Source: Heterohyrax brucei
Lineage: Eukaryota; Chordata; Mammalia; Hyracoidea; Procaviidae
Direction: 5' to 3'
DNA length: 64,000 bases
NCBI GenBank assembly: GCA_028571685.1
Contig: CM053158.1
Coordinates: 61,534,001-61,598,000 of the forward strand
The notes under the pieces: generated by a model
Seen by the model: the letters and a program-made list of their open reading frames with translations, nothing else
Told to the model about the DNA's origin: nothing
The model's database searches: none
Part shown: positions 10,983 to 22,092 of the stretch, in pieces
Layout of the letters: each line of letters starts with the position of its first letter
Numbering within the stretch: position 1 is the first letter of the stretch
Translations under genes and position numbers: made by a program

Positions 10983-12979
10983 CTAACAAACACTGTACAG
11001 ACACACCACTGGGTTTCCATTTCACATATTAGTTTTCATTTACAACTTTCTAAAACAAATGGAGAATCCATTCCCTCCAAAAGGCACATCTAATTGTAAA
11101 AAATTCACTAAAAAGTTTTCACTCATCAGAGTTACTACTAGATCTTGCTTTCTTTAGAAGGACTGTCATACTAGTTTTCGAACTGAAAAAAAAAAAAACT
11201 TTTAAGATAGAGTTTTTCTAAACATTCTCATAGTTTTGATGTCTTTCTAACTGTTGGGTTAGTGTCATTGTGTTCTGCAAATTTTTTAACTTCTCAAAGG
11301 GCCACCTTTTCTTTCTTTCCTTTAGAGCATGAGATAAAAACTCACACTTTTATAAAATGAAAGTACCCTAAATGAACTTTTTCTCTAGCACATCCTGAAG
11401 TTGTGCTACTATAAATGAAGATAAACTTATTCCAACATCAGGGTTAAGTGTGTATGTGTGTTTATGTTCCTATGGAGTAAGGGACATTGTAAGGGACATG
11501 ACAACATGGACAGGTCCACTCTAAAAAAACTAAGAATTTAAATGTAAATCTAAAACACACAATAATCCCAAATTAATGTGCAAAAAAGACATCAAGAGGC
11601 ACTTTTCAAACAGTGGAAATTGAAAACAATCCATTAAAAACCGTATTATGGTTTGACCACTGTTGCTTTGAAAGACAGAAAAAAGTGGACAAGTTTTAAA
11701 GTTACTTAAAACTCCACCTACCTTCTCCAAATTTCACTTGACATAGTAACAACTGCATTTTACAGCAGACATCACATTACATTAGAAGCGGCAAAATAAA
11801 TAAACGCTAACTTTGTATCACAAAGAAGCTAATATAATAACGTATTCATCCTGTGTATTCATACTTCTCATTTCCCTCATGATTTGTCATAGGTAAGAGC
11901 TGGCAGTAAAATACGGAGGCAAGCTGAAAGTTCTGAATCATTTTCACAATGAAAGAATAAAAAAGCAAAAAACATACACGGTCAAGGCCTTCCCAAAACT
12001 CAATAAATTCTACTATTTTTAGTTATCATTAAATATAATCACACAGTAGTATGTAAATGAATCCATCCAAACTGAAGAAACTGCTGTCCTCCACTTCCCA
12101 GTGCCCCTTCCACTACAACAGTTCAATAAGAATATCACAAAATGAAAACAGTATCCTATACACACCATTCCATAACTCTGTAGCACATTCACAGATTCTT
12201 CCAATACACACTAAAAAGCTACAATAGTTGAGCGCTAAATATCTGGCAGTAAAACGAGTTTCCTCCTTTACAGGCAAAGTGGCTGTGTAACCATTTTTAA
12301 AGACACTGTTAATTTCCAGTGACCTAAAGAATAAAATAAACACAGGTATACATTCCTAACCCACTAATAGAAACAAAACTTATTCCTAACCTAGTAATCG
12401 TTAAGAGTTACTACTCCAATAAAAACTAGACACTATTTACATCTGTATTCTATCTGAATCAATGTGCTCTTCATATTCTTCCTAGTGTGGCAAAAATGCC
12501 TGCCGACCGTTTCCAAAACTTACAGCAATGCTTTACCTTAAGCTACGTAGTCCGAGTTGGGCTTTTTGGTATTGAGCAGTGCGGACCGGGGCGTGCGGAA
12601 GAGGGAGGGGAACGGAGACGTCAATTGACTTCTTAAATGACCATTAAGGGTGAAAATACAGGTTTGTGATCACGAAAAGTTGAAAGAACAACAGGCTGAG
12701 AAAGACAAACAGTGCCAGTTCTCCGTTTTCTTCTCGCCCCCCAAAACCAGGACCCAAGCCCACCTGGCCAAAGCATTTTGACAGCTACGATTTTCCCGAG
12801 AACGGGCGGCCTGGTAGCTGGGGATCGATTCGCCAGGGCACTATCTGGGTACGCCTCACTGATGTGTTTGTTTTGTTTTGTTTTGTCTTTTTGCAGAATC
12901 CACTTAGGCCAAGATATATCTGCGAGAAATTTACCCTAAAAGCAACAAGAAGCACACACCAAAAAGGCCAAACTAAAAA
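10983..12979. other. Intron 1 near the promoter, no repeats
   Basis: Two kilobases without any recognised SINE, unlike the rest of the intron. GC content rises from about 12,540. A GACGTCA half of a CRE-like site occurs at about 12,616-12,622. This may be constrained sequence next to the promoter, which is an inference. Confidence 0.5.
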
Positions 12980-13301
12980 GTAAAGTGTCGCGGCGCCGAG
13001 CTAGCGCGTGCGGAGCCTTATTTGGCAGAGTGAGGTGCCGGGTGCTCCCAGACTAGGCTGGGGGCGTGCAGTCAGCTAAAAGGGGCGCAAAAGGGTGGGG
13101 AGCGGGCCGAGGCGTGGGGGCCGCCGGGCAGGAGCGCAAGGGAGCAGACAGCGCCCGGCCGCTCCCCACCCCCACCCAGACGGGCGGGGGGCGCGGGGGC
13201 GGGCGCGGGCGGCGGCCGGGGGGCGGCGGGCGGCGGCCGGGTGCGGTGACAGCTCCGCTCCGGCGCCGAGGCTGGCTCCCGGCCGCGCTCCCTCACACTC
13301 A

Positions 13302-13308
13302 ACTTACT
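13302..13308 (-). other. KMT2C: Splice donor of KMT2C exon 1
   Basis: Read on the minus strand: AA|GTAAGT, with the intron starting at 13,307. The exon ends two bases into a Lys codon, so the next exon must supply the third base. Reading through gives an immediate TAA, which supports splicing here. Confidence 0.9.
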
Positions 13309-13468
13309 TCTTTCTGGCTCTCTGGAAAGGGGAAGCGCCATCTTTGCGAGGCCGGCCCCGAGGTCTTTTGTCTGCGGCTGCGGGGCTCGGGGCTGGGGCT
13401 CCGGGCTCCTCGGGGGGTGGTGGCGGCGGCTGCGGCTGCTCCGCACTCCGGTCCTCCTCAGACGACAT
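13308..13468 (-). CDS. KMT2C: KMT2C (MLL3) exon 1, N-terminal coding exon
   Basis: This is the first coding exon of the nuclear histone H3 lysine-4 mono-methyltransferase that works in the COMPASS-like MLL3 complex at enhancers. It gives 53 codons plus two bases. Residues 1-7 (MSSEEDR) are acidic, a run of six prolines lies near 14-19, and an AT-hook (RPRGRPRK) at about 35-42 should contact AT-rich minor grooves. The sequence follows the known human N-terminus almost residue for residue, with small changes near positions 7 and 9. The ATG at 13,468-13,466 is chosen because the homologous protein starts there and A is at -3. The same frame is open upstream only because GC-rich DNA lacks stops. 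The PHD fingers and SET domain are encoded by exons outside this window. Confidence 0.95.
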
Positions 13469-13521
13469 CCTAGTCACCAGGAAAGACACATGGATCCCAG
13501 CCCTCCTCCTGGGGGCTCCTC

Positions 13522-13551
13522 CCGCCGCCGCCGCCGCTGCCGCCGCTGCTC
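13522..13551 (-). repeat. GCC/GGC triplet run in the KMT2C 5' leader
   Basis: Plus strand (CCG)n/(GCC)n with CTG interruptions, 54-83 bp upstream of the start codon. It would appear as a GGC/AGC run in the KMT2C 5' UTR if initiation is upstream of it. Confidence 0.75.
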
Positions 13552-14139
13552 TGGTTCCTCCTCCCCGGCTCAGCCTCTCGCATCTCCCGCAGCCCGGGGA
13601 GCAGCCGCAGGTACCGGGAGAGGAGGCAACATGGAGCGAGCAGGACGCGCACTCACACACATCCACACGCGGGCGCGCGCACTCGGCGCGCAGGGGCCGG
13701 CGGGGGCCGGGCGAGGGGCCGCGGGCCGCGGGCGGGCTGGCGGGCGGGGCGGGGGGCGGGCGCGCGAGGAGGGACCGCCGGGGAGGGGGCTGCGGGCGCG
13801 CGCGGGCGGGGCCGGGGGCGGGGGTGGAGAGAGCCGGGCGGGGGCGAGGGCGCGGACGCCTGCTCGACCCCCGGGACTCCGCCCGCGGCTCTCCCTTAGG
13901 CACCGCCCGCGGCCGGGAGGTGGCAGGGGCAGAGGTGGGGAGAGTTGGCGTAGGGCCCGTTGAGGCTGGGACGCTGCCACTAGGTCTACCCCTCACCCCC
14001 GCGGCCCCTCCCCGCCCTGGGCCCCAGGGGACGGCGACGGCGCGAGGCGGCGAAGTTTTGACAGCTGCTCCAGTTGTTGTGGGCTCCGGGGTTTCTCCCT
14101 CAGGGCACACGCCTAGCTTTCCTACACTCGCTTCTCACA

Positions 14140-14275
14140 TTGAAGCTCAACACACACACGCTCTTCCTCTCTCCATCTCTCTCACACACACAAACACACA
14201 CACGCACACACTCGCTCGCCCCCCAGAGCGGACAGGAGGAAGTTGTGTCGCTTGTGTGTACCACACACGCACACC
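14140..14275 (+). repeat. Interrupted (CA)n tracts in the CpG island
   Basis: CACACACA runs at 14,149-14,158, 14,183-14,211 and 14,261-14,273, separated by CT-rich text. This is simple-sequence DNA. Confidence 0.85.
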
Positions 14276-14346
14276 GCTGTGGCCGTGCGCAGGAGCTGCG
14301 CGGTTGTCTTCCCGCGGGCGACAGGCACCACAGACCTCTCAAACTC

Positions 14347-14356
14347 GCCGCCATCT
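14347..14356 (-). promoter_or_regulatory. YY1-like site
   Basis: GCCGCCATCT on the plus strand, i.e. AGATGGCGGC on the minus strand, matches the YY1 core. Such sites often sit just downstream of CpG-island start sites. Function here is inferred. Confidence 0.55.
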
Positions 14357-14470
14357 CGCCCACATAACCCTGCCTTGATGTCCCTGCTCCACCTCCCCCT
14401 TCCGGACCCTTACAGGCTCCCGCCCTCCCCACCCCCGCACGCCGCCGCGGCCACTCAGAGAGCTTGCTGT

Positions 14471-14480
14471 GCGCATGCGC
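14471..14480. promoter_or_regulatory. NRF1 palindrome
   Basis: GCGCATGCGC is a perfect NRF1-type palindrome inside the island, about 1 kb upstream of the KMT2C start codon. Confidence 0.65.
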
Positions 14481-14622
14481 CTTCCCGTTCCCCGCGGACG
14501 CGGCGCTGAACCGTGACCTCACCGCCCCTCCCCCGCACTCCCCTCCGACTCCCCCATCCTTTCCCCCTCCCCCTCGTCCTCCTCCCTCTCCTGACGCGGC
14601 AGCGGAGGCCACAGCCGGGACT

Positions 14623-14720
14623 CCGGCTCTAGCTGAGGCTCCGGCTCCGGCTCCGGCTCGGGCTCGGGCTCCGGCTCGGGCTCCGGCTCCGGCTCGGGCT
14701 CCGGCTCGGGCTCCGGCTCG

Positions 14721-14773
<53 letters not shown>

Positions 14774-14774
14774 G

Positions 14775-14828
<54 letters not shown>

Positions 14829-14832
14829 AGCT
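14623..14832. repeat. (CCGGCT)n hexanucleotide array, 35 units
   Basis: 210 bp of uninterrupted 6-bp periodicity. Positions 14,641-14,826 are 31 units, 24 CCGGCT and 7 CGGGCT. The edges are degenerate (CTAGCT, GAGGCT on the left, CCAGCT on the right). Variants are concentrated in the left third, and the right part is nearly pure. Every frame on both strands is open as dipeptide repeats (Ala-Pro, Ser-Arg, Gly-Ala types), an arithmetic consequence of a 6-bp unit without stops. Confidence 0.97.
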
Positions 14833-14860
14833 AAGGAGAAAGCCAAGTTGCGGATGCGAA

Positions 14861-15964
14861 TGTCGGGGATGTGGATCCAAAAAATATGAGAGCAAGAAAG
14901 GAGAGCTATGTAAATACTCCGAAAGATACACAGTCCTAGAGAAGAAGCCTGACGCGACATAAAACGCTTTCTGTCTCCCGCACACACTCACTACGTTTGT
15001 TTCCACGTAACACAATAATGAGTATAAAGATTACGTAGGTGATGTTATTGTGTTCATATACATTTTTTTTCTTTTTAATGTATATCTATAAAGAAAAAGG
15101 GTGTACAACTTCATTATTATATATTTCCAGGTATAGTTTCGTGTTATGAAGTCATCTTTTTTAATCGAGAAAGGGTTTATAAAGCTCCGGAGCAATCAAA
15201 ACAATATTTTGAGGAATAAAATGTTTAAACATGGGATACACCAATAAAAATCCAACAGCTTGATTTTAACTAAAGTGTGTTGGATAAAGACACAAAAATT
15301 GAAGTATTTGTAAGCTACCTATTGAGTATGAAAATGATGAAAGAAAATGAGGCTAGAATAGAAAGTGAAATACACACTTTCTCAGGTAACATAGTGACTT
15401 ATTTCTGTATTCCTGAGACAACGTTTGGACAATTTTTTTCCTGTGCTTTCCGTTCCATCCACTATTATACATGGTAGTGAAAAAATTATAGATTTGAATT
15501 CAAGGAAATAGTGAAGTCTATGAACCACGTAAAAAGGATTTTTGTAAAGGATCATTTAATTAACATCTACCCTGGGCCTGACACAGCAAGGTGCTTTCTG
15601 ATCATGGTTTCTTTCAGTCTTCAGAACAATATGGTTATAGTAAACTGTGAAAACAGTACACTGATTTTTCTCGTGATTTTTTTCACCTTCTTTTAAGACC
15701 AGTAGTTAGGATGTACATATGTTCGACGTGGCTGTCTAGTTGGACAAAGTATGCACACTTTGATTTCCAAAGTCTATTGTGGCTAAAAGCATAGAGTTAA
15801 AATGGCTGAAATCAGGAACATTGTAAGATAGCCATTTGAAGTTTTCAGAGCTTTATCCCTGTTGACGTTTTTAAGTTTTCTAAATTTACAACGAAGAGCT
15901 GTTTGAGTTTTGGGAGAAGCTGGCTTGATAAATACAAACTATAAATTAAAAGCATCTGTGTATT
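14861..15964. other. KMT2C upstream flank, no recognisable feature
   Basis: GC content drops abruptly after the hexamer array. AT-rich unique DNA; short frames at 15.3-15.7 kb show no domain. Confidence 0.5.
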
Positions 15965-16052
15965 ATAGATAAAGCCCCTTGGAAACTCTAAGGGGCAGTT
16001 CTACTCTGTCCTTTAGGGTTGCTATGAGTCAGAGTCAACTTGACAGCAGTGT
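15965..16052 (+). mobile_element. AfroSINE 3' half
   Basis: Starts at 'ccttggaaactctaagggg' and ends 'tcaacttgacagcagtg'. The tRNA head is absent. Confidence 0.75.
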
Positions 16053-18086
16053 GTATTATACATAGACAACACACACATGAATGATTTATAAATTCAGTGA
16101 TATATTTAGAATTTATTATGTACAAGTATTGAAACCCACCCCTTTTCATTTTTTTCTGCCCGTTTTAAATACACATTTAAAAAATGTGACTATGATCCAT
16201 ATGTTTTCCAGTGTCCAGTACTGAAAATCAGAACAGTTGTTCTTGACTCTGAGTCTTACATTTTGTGAGTTTCACAAAATTATACATCTGGATAATTTAC
16301 TTTGGTGTACTTCTTCAGCACTTTGAAGAATATATCAGATATGCTACTTGCAAGTCATTCCTACTGGAAACAGCTTTAAAAAGGAAGAAACAAGGGACTG
16401 AGAAGAGAAAAAGTGGGTAAAATAAACAGCAAGATAGAAATTGAGGTTTTTTTTCAGTGATGATTCTGGAAAGATAAAACACAATGAAAAGTACGTAAAC
16501 CTGACCTTAAATCTTCATTTCTTTGGTTACAGTGAACAGAAGGCAAGTTGGAATCTGTTTTAAAAGCATTGACAACAGGATCTTTGGCATGAAGTTATCA
16601 AGAGCAGAGCAAAAAAAATATAACCCAGAATCTGTGAAAGGATTTAAGGAATACATGAATAAGGGTTTCCCAAAGGTTTTTACAACTTAGTCATCCAAAT
16701 TGTACTGCTCTGAGACCACACTGGCAAAAGGCAGGTGGCTAAGGTTCCTCTAAACTGTAAAACCAGAAGGGCATAAAACATCTGGAAGAAGGAACAGATA
16801 CCAAAATAAAAAAATAGAAGAAGAAAAAATTAAAACATTTACTTTCTAATAAGTACACATATTAAATATGCATTTTTTAAAATAATAGTAAACATACACC
16901 AAACTCTTAGTAGTCATTCTAAAAGTTCAGATTCCAAGAAATTTTCCATGTTACATTTTTATATAGTACTTGGACCTTCCAGAGCCCATGTAGTGCTCTT
17001 ACAAGTTAAAAAAAAAAAAAAAAAACTATATACTAAAATATTTACAATGCCAGAGGGATAAGGAGGAAAGCTGTTGCTTTGTTTGTTTCAGTACAAACAA
17101 TTGCTTTTACACGGCCTTTTTAGCCATGGTGTTGTAACTCCCACAAAATGATGGACTGGGCTACTATTTTCCAAGGGATGGATCAGTTTACTATGCAAAT
17201 TGAGTGACTTACAGTCCACCAAGGGTATTAGTTTGTGGTGCTAGTAGAAGGGTCATGCCACAAAACTGAGTATTAAGGTTAACCCCACAAAATTGCAGAA
17301 GGCCTTACTACCATCAAGAAGACTCTGGAGTCTTGGTCCTTTGGACCAAGGACCCAGGTCCCTACACAGAGAACCTCCCAGACCCAGAAGACGAAACACT
17401 GAAAACAGGTACTAAACAGCAGCAGGGGCTTGTCAAACAACAGAGTGAAAGCTGAGCAACTTCAGGCAAGCGGCTTACCAGCAGGGCTTAAAAAGCTGTA
17501 AAACTCATCCATGCAGGGCACAGGCCTGACTGTGCCCAGTGCAGAAGTTACGTACTTCCCTCCCTGGACAGTAGCGCCTAAGAAGTATGGTGGCAAGAGA
17601 CTCCTGCAGTAGATAGTGGCAGAGGCCAGGGAGAACCAGCAGAAACCAGAAGTCTTGGGAGCTGTGCAGGCCACATGAGTAGTGTGATGGCAGCCAGAGG
17701 CAGCAGTGACATAAATACACTGTCTGATACCTGACCTGCCCCACAGCATGCTGGCTTAGCAACATAAGAATGGACATAGTTGGGAAAGGATAAGCATTTC
17801 CTCTTCTCTCAATCTGTTTTTGTTTATTATTTGCTTTCTATAAATGACAATAATGGCTTTCATTTTACCTATATTGTCTCATGTGTCAAGCTACATCACA
17901 GATAAAGGTAGCACCCCAGAAATGGCTGATCCCAAAAGGTGTATGTGTCTCGTTCCTACTAGTCTTACTGCTTCCTGGAAGTTTGAGACACTGACTGGTT
18001 GCCTGTGCAATACAGACAACAGAGCATACAGTTGTTATCTGCAGCAAAGAAACTATAAGCAAGGGAGATTCTAGCAAACAAATGAC
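16053..18086. other. Intergenic DNA, one unclassified GC-richer block
   Basis: A-run at 17,009-17,026. From about 17,220 to 17,760 the sequence is GC-richer than its surroundings and contains an 8-bp inverted repeat (CTTGGTCC/GGACCAAG near 17,333-17,351). It could be a worn LTR, but no ends or homologues are visible in the window. Confidence 0.4.
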
Positions 18087-18254
18087 CAAAAGACAAACCA
18101 AACCCACTGCCATAAAGTTGACAACAACTCATAGTGACTCTAAAGGACAGAGTAGAACTGTTACATAGAGTTTCTAAGGAGTGCCTACCAGATTCAAACT
18201 GCGAACTTTTTGGTTAGCAGATGTAGCACTTCACCACTATGCTACCAGGGTTTC
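18087..18254 (-). mobile_element. AfroSINE with 12-bp target duplication
   Basis: Full reverse copy. The flanks CAAACAAATGAC (18,075-18,086) and CAAACAAGTGAC (18,255-18,266) differ at one base. Confidence 0.92.
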
Positions 18255-18733
18255 CAAACAAGTGACAGTGATTAAAAACACGTAATATAGTACCCACTCT
18301 TAATAACTGAGTGCCCGTGAAATGTCACTGATACGGTCCTTGTTGTTTTATTTTAGTGAATGTAAAAATATCTGCGTTCCTCTTTGATGGGTTTAATACT
18401 AAATATTCTCTGTTTCTTTTTTCCAATAAGGCCTTAAATTCTTCAGGAATTTTTAGGAACCAAGTTTTCCCAGTTGTGGAGAGACCCTAGAAAATATAAA
18501 TTCTAGGTCTTACCATTTTGGTGTTCAATATTTACCATTACAATTGCACTAAAAATGTTACATTCACAGGCTATTATTTTTTGTCCTTTGTTTTTCTATA
18601 GAGAATGTTTCTAAAAGAATTCCAATCATTTGACAATATATGTAGTTCATAGTCCATAGTGTACTTTTACCCTTAGAAATTCATATTGCTTTAATGTAAA
18701 TTATTTCAGTAATTTTTACCACATGTGTGTGAT

Positions 18734-18894
18734 AGGAACACTGGTGGTGTAGTGTTAAGAGCTAGAGCTGCTAACCAAATGGTGAGAAGTTTGACTCCAG
18801 CAGGTGCTCTTTAGAAACTCTGTGGCACAGTTCTACACTGTCCTACAGGGTTGCTATGAATCAGAAGCAACTTGATGGCAATGAGTTTGGTTTT
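18734..18894 (+). mobile_element. AfroSINE, full length
   Basis: Forward copy from 'acactggtggtgtagtg' (A-box region) to 'ggcaatgagtttggttttt'. Confidence 0.9.
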
Positions 18895-20067
18895 TGTGTG
18901 TGTATGATGGAAAAATTATGGGAAGAAACTGAGAAGAAATAAACAAAGCAATCATCTTTTAAAATAACTTGTGAATACAAGTATGTGTCAGAACTAGATA
19001 TTTTGCAGCACATTTTATATACAGGGGAATCTTGTACTCTGTGGGTAGATTCCTGCCAGTGATACTTAACAAGGATAAATACAAAAAGGACAAGCAGGCA
19101 ACTAAAAAACAAACATGAAAAATGCATATAAATAGAAAGATTAAATATTTATATCCATTGTGTACAAGACCATAGTTTCAAAAGAAACGCATCTGCGGGG
19201 CATTTGGCAGAGGGCCAGATAAGAGGAGTCACAGGTTAGTAGCCCATTCAGAATGAGGTGAGATGGAAAACATTCTGCCACCAAGTTTCATAAACTCTTA
19301 GAAATTCTCAAGTGACAAGGGCTGATTATGACCAATGAGGAAAAGATCACACATACAAGCACTTTCTTTGGTTCATCTGCTTCATAGACATAGAAGACTA
19401 TCAAACAGCCCATACTGATGCCTGCCCATCTTATCAGGTGAAAATACGTATTATTAGAAAATACATGTAGTGAGCTAACTACATGCAAACTCTTCTTCAC
19501 ACACACAAAATATTACATTTATTTTGCATATAATCAATTTGCCTGAAGGATAAATAAAACCTTTCAACATGAATTTAAAAAATGATAAAGTCCACAAAAT
19601 AAAAAAGTAAAATTGAGATTTGGTGGCTCCTCGGTTAGCTTGGCATATGCAGATACAGATTCAAAAACTTCATTCCAAGATATGCTCTTACATGACACTG
19701 GCTTTCTTTAAGGGTCAAAGTAACCAGACAGTTGCCAGATCTTCACTTTCCTCTGTGCTGTATAGTCACATAGGCAACAGTTTTACCACACTGAGTTACA
19801 TAGTTTTATATCACACAGGGAACTTACCATCCCATCCCTCGTCCTTTGGGCTGATGTCTAAATTCCTTGACAGGGCTTACCTGACCCTGGAGATCCTCTG
19901 CCATCCTTAAGTCAAAAATGCTCATTTCCCCTCCTCATAGTAAGCTCCAAGCTTCAGGACGTGCTCGGGGGGACTATAAACTTCCACTGTGCTGTCTCGA
20001 TCCTGCTCTCTTTTTACATTGCCAATACTTATTTCAGTACTTTAGCTCTCACTTTACACAACATCTA
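18895..20067. other. Intergenic DNA with a possible L2
   Basis: About 19,800-20,030 vaguely resembles an L2 3' region ('gatgtctaaattccttgaca'). The remainder is unique AT-rich sequence. Confidence 0.4.
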
Positions 20068-20212
20068 GGTTCCTAACTGCTGCTGACAAAAGGGTCAACA
20101 GTTCAAATCCACTAGGCACCCCCTTGGAAACCCTATGAGGCCATTCTACTCTGTCCTATATGGTCATTATAAGTTGGAATCCACTGGACTGCAGTGGGTT
20201 TGGTTTTTTGCC
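20068..20212 (+). mobile_element. AfroSINE, diverged
   Basis: Forward copy with a reduced head ('ggttcctaactgctgctgac') and an intact tail 'gcagtgggtttggtttttt'. Confidence 0.85.
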
Positions 20213-20242
20213 TATTATACCCTCACCCCATGAGGATGCCTA

Positions 20243-20742
20243 TGTCTGGGTTCTCTAGAAGAGCAAAATAGATGAAGAATATTTTGGTATATATAGAGAG
20301 ATATTTATGTCAAGGAATTGTCTCGTATAATTGTAGGAGCTGACAAGAGACTCAGATTTTTGGGTCAGACAACAGGTTGAAGACCTCTGCTGACTCACAT
20401 GATTGCAAGAGCTGAGAAACCCAAAATATGCAAGTCAGGTGGCAGGATGGAGACTTCTGGATTATGGAGTTACAAGGGTTGACAAATCTAAAATCTGCAG
20501 TTCGGGCTAGAGGCCACACACTTCTGCTGGCTTACATTTCAACAATTGGAGGTCAGGTGATGAGAAACATGAAAAAGAATGAGCTTTGCCAGAATTTCCA
20601 TTTAAATACTGAAAGCAGGCCACATGCCCAAGGAAACTCTCCTTTCAGTTGATTGACTGCACATACCAAATAACAAAATACAAGTTTATTACATAGTGTC
20701 TGTTAAACCACTGAGAATCATAACCTAACATTAACTATCACA
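20243..20742 (-). mobile_element. ERVL-type LTR (MLT2-like)
   Basis: On the minus strand it begins TGTGATAGTTAATGTT and ends ACCCAGACA. The right copy at 29,686-30,205 is homologous along its whole length. Flanks GCCTA and GTCTA could be a worn 5-bp target duplication. A dUTPase-like scrap in the same orientation at 21.9 kb may belong to the same fossil provirus. Confidence 0.75.
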
Positions 20743-20791
20743 GTCTACCCTGTGTCATCTTAGCACCTATGCACATCTCCTCAACCTGTAA

Positions 20792-20957
20792 ACCCAAAAC
20801 GAAAGCCACTGCCATCAAGTTGATTCTGACTCATAGTGACCCTATAGAACTGAGCAGAACTGCCACGTAGAGTTTCCACGGAGTGCCTGGTGGATCTGAG
20901 CTGCCAAACTTTTAGTTACCAACGATAGCACTTAACCACTACGGCACCAGGATTTCC
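20792..20957 (-). mobile_element. AfroSINE, full length
   Basis: Reverse copy, 'agccactgccatcaagttg' through 'cggcaccaggatttcc'. Confidence 0.92.
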
Positions 20958-21069
20958 CCTTGACCCATGATAAGCTCTAAATAAAGGCAATTATAAAATC
21001 ATACTTGGGCTTGACATGATGTAAGTAATGTGTATATAAGCAAAAGTAGCTCTTTATACCTTGAATTTC

Positions 21070-21232
21070 AGTAAAGACCTGGTGGCAAAACAGTTAAGAG
21101 CTCTGGCTGCTAACCAAAAGGCTAGCAGTTTGAATCAATGGTCTGCTCCTTGGAAATCCTTTGGGGCACTTGTGCTGTCCTTTAGGGTCACTCTGAGTCA
21201 GAATTGACTCAGTGACATACAATAACATCAAC
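21070..21232 (+). mobile_element. AfroSINE, full length, worn tail
   Basis: Forward copy beginning 'agacctggtggcaaaacag'. The tail has decayed to 'cagtgacatacaataac'. Confidence 0.85.
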
Positions 21233-21461
21233 AGAATAAAAGATGGAAAAAAACAAAGACGTTTGCTATATAATTAGACACATACATACAGACATGTAAC
21301 AAAACGAGGAAGAAATATTCATAACAATTATAGACCTCATTTCTATAACTGGTCATGTGATCACAGTTGATTCTTAGAACTTCATTCTTCCACCACTCAT
21401 TCTGTATTCTCTTTTGACTTCAACAGGCAACTCAGAGGGTCATGGTTTTTATGCCTTTGGG

Positions 21462-21865
21462 GTATTTTAGTTATTCAGTGCTATTGTAACAGAAATATCA
21501 CAAGTGGGTGGCTTTAAGAAACAGATTTATTTTCTCACATTGTATGAAACTAGAAGTTCAAATTCAGGTTTATGCATTAAAGAGAAGGCTTTCTCCCTGC
21601 ATCAGCTCTGGAGGAAGGTCTTTGAACCTTCTGAGCTTCTGCTTTTAGGCAGTCTTCATGTGACTTGGCATCTCCCCTCATCTCTTCTTCTCTTGCTTGT
21701 TTTAATCTCCTTCATATATCAACAGAGATTGATTCTATAAGCATCCTACACAAATTCTGCCTCATAAATATAACAAAAGCAACCCATTCCCAAATTGGAT
21801 TATAATCACAGAAATAGAAGTTAGGATTAACAATGCACATTTTAGAAAGACACATTCATAACATG
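21462..21865 (-). mobile_element. Degraded MaLR-like LTR
   Basis: 'cagtgctattgtaacagaa', then 'gaagttcaaattcagg' and 'agctctggaggaagg' follow the same order as the reverse LTRs at 24.7, 33.3 and 35.6 kb. The right end is worn and is not bounded by a visible CATGACA. Confidence 0.65.
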
Positions 21866-21974
21866 GAGGAACTGAAACCTGTATTTCTAAAGGGTCTGGG
21901 GAATTAGTAGTTGTGTCAAAATTTTGTTGCAGTGGTTTTCCATTGACTTTAACCACAGGGCATGGTAGTACTAA
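21866..21974 (-). pseudogene. ERVL dUTPase-like scrap
   Basis: A minus-strand peptide of about 35 residues resembles part of the peptide encoded on the plus strand at 36.7 kb, which I read as the dUTPase region of an ERVL-type retrovirus. It is a short, broken fossil. An AfroSINE abuts it on the right. Confidence 0.5.
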
Positions 21975-22092
21975 ACCCACGACCATCAAGTCTATCCAAC
22001 TCATAGCAACCCTATATACAGAGTAGAACTGCCCCATAAAATTTCCAAGAAATGCCTAGTGAATTTGAACTGCTGATTTTCTGGTTAGCAGC
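21975..22092 (-). mobile_element. AfroSINE, head truncated
   Basis: Reverse copy that stops at 'tggttagcagcc', so the outermost tRNA head is missing. Confidence 0.85.

Larger units (their letters stand above)
1..13307 (-). other. KMT2C: KMT2C intron 1, 5' part (host-gene intron)
   Basis: KMT2C is transcribed right to left, and its first coding exon ends at 13,308 with a GTAAGT donor, so all sequence to the left is the start of intron 1. No second exon is visible: I found no open frame continuing the known KMT2C protein. The interval is AT-rich and holds only repeats plus unique intronic DNA. The first 700 bp beyond the exon (about 12,540-13,300) are GC-rich and belong to the promoter island. 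The intron is known to be very long in mammals, so running off the window is expected. The intron assignment is an inference from the exon and its donor. Confidence 0.9.
12980..14860. promoter_or_regulatory. KMT2C: CpG island and promoter of KMT2C
   Basis: Dense CpG and GC runs (GGGCGG boxes, CGCG tracts) begin sharply at about 12,990 and end after the hexamer array near 14,850, in otherwise AT-rich DNA. The KMT2C start codon lies inside at 13,468, and transcription runs leftward. No TATA box is obvious, so dispersed initiation is expected, as at most CpG-island promoters. NRF1- and YY1-like sites about 0.9-1.0 kb upstream may serve a divergent plus-strand transcript, which is an inference. 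Confidence 0.9.

Noticed and set aside
13095..14378. 427-codon plus-strand frame across the CpG island, with other long frames on both strands
   Set aside because: Several overlapping frames are open at once because GC-rich DNA has few stops. The composition is Arg/Gly/Ala/Pro noise, and the real coding exon (KMT2C) is on the other strand.
14100..14987. 295-codon minus-strand frame with Gly-Ala repeats, and neighbouring frames with Ser-Arg or Ala-Pro repeats
   Set aside because: The repeats are a direct product of the (CCGGCT)n array. An SR-protein or other repeat protein is not supported by any flanking domain.
17220..17760. Possible exon or LTR in a GC-richer block
   Set aside because: No splice-bounded frame, no terminal TG/CA ends and no homologue in the window; left unassigned.
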